This document shows, in pieces, positions 1 to 6,399 of a DNA stretch of 8,007 nucleotides. The notes beneath the pieces were generated by a model. That model was given only the letters and a program-made list of their open reading frames with translations. It searched no databases and was not told where the DNA came from. The stretch's first letter is position 1. The number at the start of each line of letters is the position of its first letter. Source of the stretch: an uncultured Haloferula sp. GTDB taxonomy: Bacteria; Verrucomicrobiota; Verrucomicrobiae; Verrucomicrobiales; Akkermansiaceae. The DNA is taken from NCBI GenBank assembly GCA_946885645.1, contig CAMPGU010000191.1:1-8007 (forward strand), written 5' to 3'. Both the position numbers and the translations under genes were made by a program.

Positions 1-552
1 CTACTAGATGAGACGTACGTCCAGGAGCCGATGGACCTCCTGTCATGCTTGGAAGCACGGACGGAAGACTCCGGCCGGATCGAGCTCCGGGGACCGGCCC
101 TTTTCAGCGGCACCCTCGAACGCGGGGAAGACCGGTGGAAGTACGAGGAACGTAGTGGTGATTGGTTCGCGACCTCCGACAGCGGGATCATCGAAGGCGC
201 GCAGCTCAGGGTGACGGGAAGGGCGGATGCGCGGGTAAAGATCCTCGGCGAACTTGTCGATCCGCTCGCCGTCGAAGCCGAGATCCTGGCCCTTTCGGAG
301 GGCCGGATCGGGCCCGGAGATGCGGTGGTCGTGCCCGTGGGCGATGCCCGTTCGGAACACAAACTCGTGCTGATCCATCATCGCGCGGCCGATGCCGCGG
401 TGTTGGAAGAGATCGTGGCCGCCTATCACGCGCGGTGCCCGGGATTCCGCCGCATCGCCCGGGTGACGCTTTTGGAAGAAATTCCGCGGAGTCCCTTGGG
501 AAAGCCGCTGCGGACGGTGCTGTCGCGAATCGCCGCCGACCAAGGCATTTGA
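1..552 (+). CDS. AMP-dependent acyl/aryl-CoA ligase, C-terminal part (5' end outside window)
   Basis: This is the last 183 codons of an adenylate-forming enzyme of the ANL superfamily (acyl/aryl-CoA ligases), which activate a carboxylate as an acyl-AMP and usually pass it to CoA. The frame is open from base 1 to the TGA at 550-552, so the start lies upstream. Counting from the left edge, the hinge-side motif GDWFATSDSG is at residues 53-62; D60 is the expected ribose-binding Asp, although the usual TGD reads TSD. GRADARVKILGE (73-84) is the hinge/A8 motif. SPLGKPLR (164-171) is the A10 motif, with K168 the expected adenylation lysine. The C-terminal domain is therefore intact. The substrate cannot be read from this part; an o-succinylbenzoate-CoA ligase (MenE) is one possibility among several. 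The next gene starts 154 bp later and is functionally unrelated. Confidence 0.85.
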   Translation, partial: LLDETYVQEPMDLLSCLEARTEDSGRIELRGPALFSGTLERGEDRWKYEERSGDWFATSDSGIIEGAQLRVTGRADARVKILGELVDPLAVEAEILALSEGRIGPGDAVVVPVGDARSEHKLVLIHHRAADAAVLEEIVAAYHARCPGFRRIARVTLLEEIPRSPLGKPLRTVLSRIAADQGI

Positions 553-554
553 GG

Positions 555-580
555 ATTGCCATTCTCCGGAGGCAGGCAAT
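555..580 (+). promoter_or_regulatory. Inverted repeat with overlapping possible promoter after the ligase gene
   Basis: ATTGCC (555-560) and GGCAAT (575-580) form perfect 6-nt arms around a 14-nt centre containing the small palindrome CTCCGGAG. TTGCCA (556-561, five of six matches to a -35 box) lies 16 nt before AATAGT (578-583, four of six to a -10 box). The site could be an operator-like promoter for the PhoH gene, with a leader of a little over 100 nt, or a weak hairpin after the ligase stop codon. No T-run follows, which argues against a simple terminator. This is pattern matching only. Confidence 0.22.
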
Positions 581-613
581 AGTTCAGTTGTCTTGATAAA
601 AGACCCTTCCATT

Positions 614-661
614 TGCCGCCGCGTGGCGGTTTGGCGGAGCCCGGTGGCGGACCGGTTCTTC
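614..661 (+). terminator. Two adjacent GC-rich hairpins in the ligase-phoH gap
   Basis: CCGCC (616-620), loop GCGT and GGCGG (625-629) make a 5-bp GC stem with a tetraloop, followed by TTT. Just after it, CCGGT (641-645), loop GGCGG and ACCGG (651-655) make a second 5-bp stem, followed by TTCTT. Either could terminate the ligase transcript or form structure in the PhoH leader. The stems are short and the T-tracts weak. The rest of 553-706 shows nothing else recognisable, and no Shine-Dalgarno sequence precedes the ATG at 707. Confidence 0.3.
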
Positions 662-706
662 GTCCCCCTTTATCCGCCAGGTTCCCTAACCTCACCTCCA
701 TAAACC

Positions 707-2242
707 ATGATCCACCGTGCCGAGGACGTCCAAGCCCGCCTTTTCGAAGAAATCCAACACGGTGGAGGAGTCGGGCGAAAGGCGAACGGATCGGGGAAAA
801 AGGCGCAACCGTCGGATTTCGGTCTGCGGGCGCCAAACCAAGCGGTGAAGAACTTCGTCCTGGATACGAACGTTCTGCTGCACGACCCCGCGTGCCTGAC
901 CCGCTTCACGGACAACCACATCTGTCTGCCCGTGGACGTGCTCGCCGAACTCGACCGCTTCAAGACCGAGCAGTCCGAACGCGGTGCCAATGCCCGCAAG
1001 GTACACCGGATGCTCACCGAAATGTTTTCCTGCGCCCGCAAGGTGACGAGCGGCGTGCCCACGGACGGGGGCGGCAGCATCCGGCTCGTGATCTACGATC
1101 CCGCCCTGTGCGCGAAGAACTCCGATATCCTCACGCGCTTCCACCGCATTTTCCCGGACAAGGAGCGCGTGGACCACCGCATCCTCGCCTGCACGCTGCT
1201 GCTGATGAGTCACAATGAAGCGCCGGTGGTGCTGGTGACCAAGGATCTCAACATGCAGCTCAAGGCCCGCTCGGTGGGCATCGATTGCCAGGACTATCTC
1301 AACGACAAGGTCGATCCCCGCGAAGTCTCCAGCTACGACGTCCGCCGTATCGATGTCGAACCCTGCGATCTGCAGCGCTTCGCGAGTTCGGGCGAACTCG
1401 CCATCAACCAGGAGCGCTATCCGGACGTGGTGGTGAACCAGTACGTCCTCCTGGAAGCCGGTGAGAAGCAGACCATGCCGGCCCGCATGACCGCGGACGG
1501 CAGGCTGGTGCGCTTGCAGATCCCGGAGGCCCTGAAAATCCAGGACGGCACGGCGCTGAAGCCGATGAATCTGGGCCAGCGCTGCCTGATCGACGCGCTG
1601 CTCAATCCCGACATTTCCCTGGTCACCTGCTTCGGTCAGGCGGGCACCGGCAAAACCCTGATCGCGGTGGCAGCCGGCCTGCATGAGATGTTCAACCGCC
1701 GCTACAATGGGCTCACGGTCAGCCGCCCCGTGGTGGCCATGGGCGACCAGCTCGGATTCCTGCCCGGCACGCTGGACGAGAAGATGCGTCCGTGGCTTCA
1801 GCCGATCCATGATGCCCTGGACCTCCTGATGCGCCCGGCAACGCCCCTCGGTCCCCGTCGGAAACAGCCGAAGAAGGAGGGTGGCGAGACAGGCGGCCCG
1901 GCGAAGAAGCCTTGGGAGCACCTGATGGAGCAGGGGATCATCGAGGTAGAGGCCCTTTGTTACATCCGCGGCCGCTCGATCCCGAACCGTTTCTTCGTCC
2001 TCGATGAAGCCCAGCAGCTCACCCCGCAGGAGGCGAAAACGGTGGTCACGCGTATGTCCCGGGGCTCGAAGCTTGTTCTGGTGGGGGATCCGGCACAGAT
2101 CGACAATCCCTACGTGGACAGCCGCAGCAACGGCCTCGTTTACACGCGGAACCGCCTCAGGGGCCTTCCCTTCGTCGCCCACGTTTCGCTCAGCCGGGGC
2201 GAGCGTTCGGAACTCGCGGATGCGGGTGCCCAATTGATGTAG
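707..2242 (+). CDS. phoH2: PIN domain-PhoH family ATPase (PhoH2/YlaK type)
   Basis: A 511-residue cytoplasmic protein with an N-terminal PIN nuclease domain fused to a PhoH ATPase, the PhoH2 arrangement linked to RNA unwinding and cleavage. The PIN part (about 48-200) begins VLDTNVLLHD (51-60, acidic D53) and keeps further acidic positions at E81, D156 and D180. The PhoH part (about 280-511) has Walker A GQAGTGKT (310-317), Walker B FVLDEAQQ (430-437), GDPAQIDNPY (460-469) and the family-typical end SRGERSELAD (496-505). A basic, Gly-rich insert (about 380-402) lies between RPWLQPI and PWEHL, where close homologues appear shorter. ATG 707 is the longest possible start, because an in-frame TAA lies at 701-703. 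It leaves a 46-residue basic leader before the PIN core; GTG 845 would start right at the core and cannot be excluded. The RNA target is unknown. Confidence 0.95.
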   Translation: MIHRAEDVQARLFEEIQHGGGVGRKANGSGKKAQPSDFGLRAPNQAVKNFVLDTNVLLHDPACLTRFTDNHICLPVDVLAELDRFKTEQSERGANARKVHRMLTEMFSCARKVTSGVPTDGGGSIRLVIYDPALCAKNSDILTRFHRIFPDKERVDHRILACTLLLMSHNEAPVVLVTKDLNMQLKARSVGIDCQDYLNDKVDPREVSSYDVRRIDVEPCDLQRFASSGELAINQERYPDVVVNQYVLLEAGEKQTMPARMTADGRLVRLQIPEALKIQDGTALKPMNLGQRCLIDALLNPDISLVTCFGQAGTGKTLIAVAAGLHEMFNRRYNGLTVSRPVVAMGDQLGFLPGTLDEKMRPWLQPIHDALDLLMRPATPLGPRRKQPKKEGGETGGPAKKPWEHLMEQGIIEVEALCYIRGRSIPNRFFVLDEAQQLTPQEAKTVVTRMSRGSKLVLVGDPAQIDNPYVDSRSNGLVYTRNRLRGLPFVAHVSLSRGERSELADAGAQLM

Positions 2243-2256
2243 AGTTGCTTCCCCGG

Positions 2257-2289
2257 ATCGGGAGCGCGGCAGCCCGCCGCGCCCCCGAT
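2257..2289 (+). terminator. Strong stem-loop downstream of phoH2
   Basis: ATCGGG (2257-2262) pairs with CCCGAT (2284-2289), then after one A/C mismatch GCGCGGC (2264-2270) pairs with GCCGCGC (2276-2282) around the loop AGCCC. That is 13 base pairs, mostly GC, beginning 15 nt after the PhoH stop codon. It is the best terminator candidate in the window, but the 3' side runs into GATTGACAG with no T-run. It may instead act as a 3'-end stabiliser or partial attenuator before the lipoprotein gene. It covers the possible TTG start at 2289 and so favours ATG 2325 for the next gene. Confidence 0.5.
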
Positions 2290-2324
2290 TGACAGTGCCC
2301 GGGCTCCGGCGTTTACTCGCTCCG

Positions 2325-2903
2325 ATGTTTTCCTGGTTCCGCGGATGCTTGTTTCTTGCCCCGCTCCTCTTGTCCGGCTGCGCCTTTTTCCAGCAGGGTA
2401 ACAACTGGCGGGGAGCCCTTGCCGCGCAGACCTCCCAGCTCGGCTACCGGAATTGGATTGTCATCGCCGAAGCCTCTTTCCCGGCCCATAGCCGCCCCGG
2501 GGTCCGGCAAATCAACGCCACCGAGGAAATCCCGGCGGTGGTGGACGAGGTGCTGCGGACCTTGGAGCAGACGGAGCACGTGACTCCTCGCATCTACGTT
2601 TCCCGGGAAATGCGGGCGGTGGAAAACGACTACGCGCCGGGCATCGAGGATTTCCGCTCGAAATTGCGCGGTGCCCTCCATGCCCATGAAACCACGGAGC
2701 TGGAGCAGCAGTCCCTGATGACGCTGATGGAGGACACCACCAAGAGCTTCGAGGTGCTGGTTATCCGCACCACCACGGCCCTGCCCTACACCAGCGTTTT
2801 CATGGAGCTGCAGCCCGGCTACTGGAGCGCCGACTCCGAATCCCGCCTGCGCGAGCAACTCGAGCGCCAGCGGATGGAAAAGCTGGCCCGTCCGACCCCC
2901 TGA
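2325..2903 (+). CDS. Lipoprotein with RbsD/FucU-like domain, catalytic residues apparently lost
   Basis: A 192-residue predicted lipoprotein. From ATG 2325 it opens MFSWFRG followed by a hydrophobic run and the lipobox LSGC, with lipidated Cys19. TTG 2289 and GTG 2295 are in frame but would only lengthen the signal peptide and overlap the stem-loop. The mature part resembles the RbsD/FucU mutarotase family, which interconverts sugar anomers: LGYRNWIVIAEASFP (39-53) lines up without gaps with the family's LGHxDxLVVCDAGLP, and VIRTTTALPYTSVF (146-159) with VIRSGECSPYANII. The catalytic His reads Y41, the Asp reads E49 and the Asn reads S157; only Tyr155 is kept. The rest is helical and charged, ending in an Arg/Glu-rich tail. 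RbsD and FucU are cytosolic decamers, so an exported, lipidated, probably non-enzymatic form is odd. The alignment was made from memory of the E. coli and Bacillus proteins. No Shine-Dalgarno sequence is seen. It probably shares a transcript with the next gene. Confidence 0.8.
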   Translation: MFSWFRGCLFLAPLLLSGCAFFQQGNNWRGALAAQTSQLGYRNWIVIAEASFPAHSRPGVRQINATEEIPAVVDEVLRTLEQTEHVTPRIYVSREMRAVENDYAPGIEDFRSKLRGALHAHETTELEQQSLMTLMEDTTKSFEVLVIRTTTALPYTSVFMELQPGYWSADSESRLREQLERQRMEKLARPTP

Positions 2904-2921
2904 CGGCAGGCTGCCGGGGAG
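2904..2921 (+). promoter_or_regulatory. Palindrome and GGGGAG next to the start of the RNase III-like gene
   Basis: CGGCAG-G-CTGCCG (2904-2916) is a perfect 13-nt inverted repeat filling most of the 18-nt gap. GGGGAG (2916-2921) abuts the ATG at 2922: it resembles a ribosome binding site but sits closer to the start than usual. A hairpin here would lie beside the start codon, and ribosomes finishing the lipoprotein gene would open it, so translational coupling is plausible but unproven. Confidence 0.3.
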
Positions 2922-3206
2922 ATGAACAAGATCGAAGAAATCCGGATCGAACGCGAATTGGCGTGGATCGGGGATGCCGTGCTGGCCCTCTTTGCCCGCA
3001 CCTGGGTGCTGCGCGAGCGCGGCTCGATGGACGGTGAATGGTTCACCCGCCTGACCTCGAACGATTTCCTGAGCGCTTTCGGCGCGCCGACCGCGGTCGA
3101 AGCGAAGATCGGGCGCATTTACCGCGAGCAGGGCTTGGACGCCGCTTTCGCCTGGATCGACGCCGAGTTCGTGCCCCTTTTCCGCCGGCAGATGGCGAAG
3201 AGGTAG
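2922..3206 (+). CDS. Minimal RNase III-type domain protein (Mini-III-like)
   Basis: A 94-residue soluble protein with no signal peptide. ELAWIGDAVLALFARTWVL (12-30) matches the RNase III signature helix (ERLEFLGDAVL; LAYIGDAVYEL in Mini-III), with D18 at the metal-binding Asp. LTSNDFLSAFG (44-54) resembles the family's middle helix, and TAVEAKIGRIYREQG (57-71) resembles the second acidic motif (TAFEALIG in Mini-III), with E60 retained. The segment from D18 to E60 is about 42 residues, against roughly 65-70 in ordinary RNase III, and there is no dsRNA-binding domain. If active it would dimerise and cut double-stranded RNA, as Mini-III does in 23S rRNA maturation; the shortened core makes activity uncertain. 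ATG 2922 is the natural start, 18 nt after the lipoprotein stop. Confidence 0.65.
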   Translation: MNKIEEIRIERELAWIGDAVLALFARTWVLRERGSMDGEWFTRLTSNDFLSAFGAPTAVEAKIGRIYREQGLDAAFAWIDAEFVPLFRRQMAKR

Positions 3207-3407
3207 TTCCCCTCCGAGTGACACGCTAGCCGCGGAAATAGCGGGAAACTTAGAACGGAAAATCGACGCCTCCTCGCACTACAATGAAGCGTGAATTTTG
3301 CGCGATATGCCGCATCCAGCTTGTAGGCGAAACCTTTCTCTGGTGATAGGAGATTGTAAGTTTACAAAAGCCTCCTCTGCGGAAGCTCCTATTCCGTTGC
3401 CTTCCCG
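3207..3407 (+). other. 201-bp AT-richer intergenic region before the secreted protease gene
   Basis: No gene is seen here. The best -10-like hexamer is TACAAT (3280-3285, five of six), but it has no convincing -35. TGTAA-GT-TTACA (3355-3366) is a perfect inverted repeat that could be a small operator. CGGAA (3380-3384) and TTCCG (3392-3396) can form a 5-bp hairpin with a 7-nt loop, ending 11 nt before the ATG at 3408. There is no Shine-Dalgarno sequence. The change in composition suggests this gap holds the promoter of the protease gene. Confidence 0.35.
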
Positions 3408-6395
3408 ATGAAAAATTGCCATACCCTTCCCATAATTGCGGGAATGCTGCTGTTACCTTTTGCGGCACTCGCACTGGCTCGTGATCTTTTACCGGAATAC
3501 CGATTGGAAGAAATCCCCGCAACCGATGGTTCCATTCAAAAGTGTCTTATCTTTGAAACAATTCCGGGTGTGGACTATCGGGTCGAGGTTTCGGACGATC
3601 TTGCGGAGTGGTCCACCGAGTCGGAGACCTACGGGATGGGATACGAATTCGCGATTCCTGTTCGGGAAGCGGTTCCACCGCCACCGCCCGGTCCGGGGGA
3701 TCCCCCTGCGCCGATCGGTCCTCCGGTTGCTTTCGCCGCCCTGAGGATGCAGCGCTCTTCAGGCGCGGAGGGAGGAACCGTCGTATCCTGGCCGTCGCTC
3801 GACGATGGCACGGCAGTCTCGGTCTTCCTGGAGGCGGAAATGCATCAGGATTGGCAGGCGATCCCTCTCTTTGCCGAACGGTATGACGATCATGAGTTCT
3901 TCATCTGGCATCCGGGCAATACTACGGCCCCTCCGGCTGAGAACCCGCCCTTGGGTGCGAAAGACGCCGTTATGTTCACCGTGCTGCAAGATCATTTCGA
4001 CGACATGAATCTCGCAGTGGCAAATGCCGCGGCGCTCGCCAGAAATACGCCGGCGCCCGCCGAATCGTCGGATTCCAAACGGTTTTGGCGGATTCGCGCT
4101 GACTGGAGCGTGGACACCGATCACGACGGCACCCCGGATTGGTCGGAATTCGAAACCGCGGCGGATCCGGCGCATCCAGATCAAGAACTGGGAGATCCCT
4201 TCAAGGCCGATGCGGACGAAGACGGCGTCAACGATGCCGAGCAGAGGGACACCGATAAGGACGGATTGGTGGACCAAGACGATGTTGATCAGGACCATCC
4301 GGAAATCGACTGGAGGCGCGGGCCGTCCCCGAAATACGCCCTCTTCGAGCTCGCCGGAGCACCGTCCCCTATGACCCCGGAAGGACGCGCCATCCATGTC
4401 ACGGACACGGGTGCCGTGCTATTTCAGGAGGGCGTGTGGGTGGGGGGCTCTTACCACACCTTGAACTCGCAAGGCTCCATCGCCCTCGCCAAGGCGAAGG
4501 GGATGAACTCGGCTGGTCAGATTATTGGAACGGCCCGGGCGGATTTCGATGAGGACGGCAACCCGGAATGCCCGGTGATCGTCCATTGGCCAGGCTGGAA
4601 CGGATCGCCGAGTGTTGTTGAAGTATCGACCCCGGCAGGAAAGGTTTACGCTCAGGCCGGGTACGACATGCTCTACGGCCTGCTCGACGCGGGGACCCTG
4701 CTGGACGCCGCTGGAAATTTCTTCGCACTGTCCGTCCCGCTTACTTGGGATGATCCGGGCGAGACTCAGGCTCCGCGCCAATATCAGGTGGGAGCCGGTG
4801 TCAACGAGAGGTGGACGCTCCCCGCGACAGTTGGCTCCGCCCCTTCACACGCGGTCGCCCCGCCTTGGGCGACGAATTTGAGGGATACGGGCACATTCTG
4901 GGGCCGGGACTATCAGAACGGTGGGAATACGATCCTCAAGACGGGTGGCGCGGAAATCGCGGCGGAGGCTTACCGGCCGCGCATGGTGGAGGGTCCCGGA
5001 AAAAGATATTTCGCCTTCGGGAACGGCATTTTGGACCCGCTTTCTCTGATGAACAGCCAGTGGAGCGAATCCGAAGTCCTGAAAGGTGCCAGAGACATGA
5101 GCGACCAAGGATGGGCGATCATGAGCAGCACGAATAAGCCACTGATCTGGTCCAATGGCTTTTCCCTGCCGCTGGCACAAGCCGCCCCAGGCCTCCCCGG
5201 CAACTGGCAGGTGCCGATCGTCGATTTGGGCGACATCAGTTCCTTGGGGAATATCCTCGCGAGCTGCGACGATGATTCGGGGACCGGCACCGTGAGGACC
5301 CATGCCTTGGGGGTGCCGTTTTATCTGGAAGACGTGGTAAAGGAAACCGGTGTCGATTCCATCTCCGTGACCGTGAAAAACACCGGCCCCGGCCCCGGCA
5401 CCGGCGTGGCGGACAAGCACTGGATCATGGCTCCCGCGGGCGGGGAGAATACGGTCCGCATCCGCTCCACCGCCTGTGCCACCTGCCCGCTGCACCTGTC
5501 TACCGCCGCTGCCGGGATCGCGCCAGCGACGATAAGTGCGGACTCAAGCCAGATCACCGTCTCCGCCCCGGCAGGCGCGACGAGCGGGGACCACGACGTG
5601 ACGGTCAAGCTCGGCACCGTGACCTCGCGGACCTATCCCGTCGGCATCAAGGTGATGAAAAAGCGCGATATTCGGGTGACCGTGCACAAGATTGCCTCGA
5701 TCATTAAGGATGCGCAGGGAAACCTTGTCAGCCGGAATTGGCCCGACGACAGGCTCACGGGAGTTCAGATCAAGAATCATCTAGACTCGATTTACGGGCC
5801 TCAGATCAATGCCACTTTTACCGTAACGATGAACCCTTCTGATCAAGGCGAATACCATGATTTGGAATGGGATAAGGGAACCCCTGCTCACTATGGAGTA
5901 CCCGGTTCCAATCGCTTCGGACCTGGAGATTGGAGGCTTGAAATTGCCGGAGGCGTTCTCTCTTACGAAGAGAATATCATCCATTCCCATTTCCGAGACC
6001 CGGGAAGCGATATTAACGTGTATCTCCTCGGAGGGGCGACGATCATTGGTGTCGTTCCATATGATGGAGAGCTTCTCTTTACGACAGTAGCGTTGGGATC
6101 AAGCCGCCGGGGCGAGAATTCCAACGCGGTGTTTATCGATGGCGATTGGAATTTAGCTGCTGATCCGGTGGCTGAGCTGAAACACACTTATGCACACGAA
6201 ATCGGACACGTTATTATGGGGATGGGACATCCAGATCAGGGAGGCGGCCCGGCTCCTCTGCCCGGAACCAATCATGAGGATCGCCTGATGATTGGTGGTT
6301 TAAATATTCGCAGGTCCGATCCGGGTGCGCTGATAGTTAAAGGTGAATGGGATGCCGCGGAGGTGTGGATGCAGAACTTTCCCGACCAAAGATAG
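3408..6395 (+). CDS. Secreted multidomain metalloprotease-like protein (Asp-rich repeats, propeller-like region, metzincin-type zinc motif)
   Basis: A 995-residue exported protein. Residues 1-25 form a signal peptide (MKNCH, hydrophobic core, likely cleavage after ALA). About 40-90 is a small domain with VDYRVEVSDDLAEW, typical of large verrucomicrobial exoproteins; 91-107 is a Pro-rich linker. DTDHDGTPDW to DQDDVDQD (236-297) are Asp-rich, thrombospondin-3-like calcium repeats. About 305-635 holds repeats such as MNSAGQIIG (366-374) and DMSDQGWAI (563-571), each followed by a hydrophobic W-containing strand, which recall HAF-type beta-propeller blades. About 640-752 looks Ig-like and carries a CATC pair (690-693). 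The protease region (about 754-995) has HEIGHVIMGMGH (930-941) and a Met-turn-like RLMIGG (959-964, M961). The spacing is HExxHx6H rather than the metzincin HExxHx5H. Substrate and protease activity are unknown. No sorting signal is seen at the C-terminus. The stop lies 4 nt before the next gene. Confidence 0.8.
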   Translation: MKNCHTLPIIAGMLLLPFAALALARDLLPEYRLEEIPATDGSIQKCLIFETIPGVDYRVEVSDDLAEWSTESETYGMGYEFAIPVREAVPPPPPGPGDPPAPIGPPVAFAALRMQRSSGAEGGTVVSWPSLDDGTAVSVFLEAEMHQDWQAIPLFAERYDDHEFFIWHPGNTTAPPAENPPLGAKDAVMFTVLQDHFDDMNLAVANAAALARNTPAPAESSDSKRFWRIRADWSVDTDHDGTPDWSEFETAADPAHPDQELGDPFKADADEDGVNDAEQRDTDKDGLVDQDDVDQDHPEIDWRRGPSPKYALFELAGAPSPMTPEGRAIHVTDTGAVLFQEGVWVGGSYHTLNSQGSIALAKAKGMNSAGQIIGTARADFDEDGNPECPVIVHWPGWNGSPSVVEVSTPAGKVYAQAGYDMLYGLLDAGTLLDAAGNFFALSVPLTWDDPGETQAPRQYQVGAGVNERWTLPATVGSAPSHAVAPPWATNLRDTGTFWGRDYQNGGNTILKTGGAEIAAEAYRPRMVEGPGKRYFAFGNGILDPLSLMNSQWSESEVLKGARDMSDQGWAIMSSTNKPLIWSNGFSLPLAQAAPGLPGNWQVPIVDLGDISSLGNILASCDDDSGTGTVRTHALGVPFYLEDVVKETGVDSISVTVKNTGPGPGTGVADKHWIMAPAGGENTVRIRSTACATCPLHLSTAAAGIAPATISADSSQITVSAPAGATSGDHDVTVKLGTVTSRTYPVGIKVMKKRDIRVTVHKIASIIKDAQGNLVSRNWPDDRLTGVQIKNHLDSIYGPQINATFTVTMNPSDQGEYHDLEWDKGTPAHYGVPGSNRFGPGDWRLEIAGGVLSYEENIIHSHFRDPGSDINVYLLGGATIIGVVPYDGELLFTTVALGSSRRGENSNAVFIDGDWNLAADPVAELKHTYAHEIGHVIMGMGHPDQGGGPAPLPGTNHEDRLMIGGLNIRRSDPGALIVKGEWDAAEVWMQNFPDQR

Positions 6396-6399
6396 GACG

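Noticed and set aside
43..612. 189-codon - strand frame opposite the ligase gene
   Set aside because: It is a shadow of the ligase coding frame; the ligase carries the A8 and A10 motifs.
613..1218. 201-codon + strand frame overlapping the start of phoH2
   Set aside because: It is a Pro/Arg-rich out-of-frame translation of GC-rich DNA that overlaps the PIN domain.
2289..2324. TTG 2289 or GTG 2295 as the lipoprotein start
   Set aside because: They would overlap or abut the 2257-2289 stem-loop and add residues before an already complete lipoprotein signal from ATG 2325.
692..2404. 570-codon open frame on the - strand opposite phoH2
   Set aside because: Its length comes from the GC-rich codon bias of the PIN-PhoH gene. 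The translation is His/Arg/Gly-rich with no recognisable domain, while the + strand carries clear PIN and PhoH motifs.
2313..3224. 303-codon - strand frame opposite the lipoprotein and RNase III-like genes
   Set aside because: The + strand genes have a lipobox and family motifs; the antisense frame spans both genes and their gap without any recognisable feature.
3695..3706. GGGGGATCCCCC perfect palindrome
   Set aside because: It lies in the Pro-rich linker codons of the protease gene and is probably a by-product of Pro/Gly codon choice.
5383..5404. CCGGCC-type short tandem repeat with G-runs on the - strand
   Set aside because: It encodes a Gly-Pro linker in the protease gene; the outer G-runs are only two long, so a quadruplex is not convincing.
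6343..6399. In-frame upstream start for the 290-residue membrane protein
   Set aside because: It lies within the protease gene and would place 19 residues ahead of a normal signal peptide.
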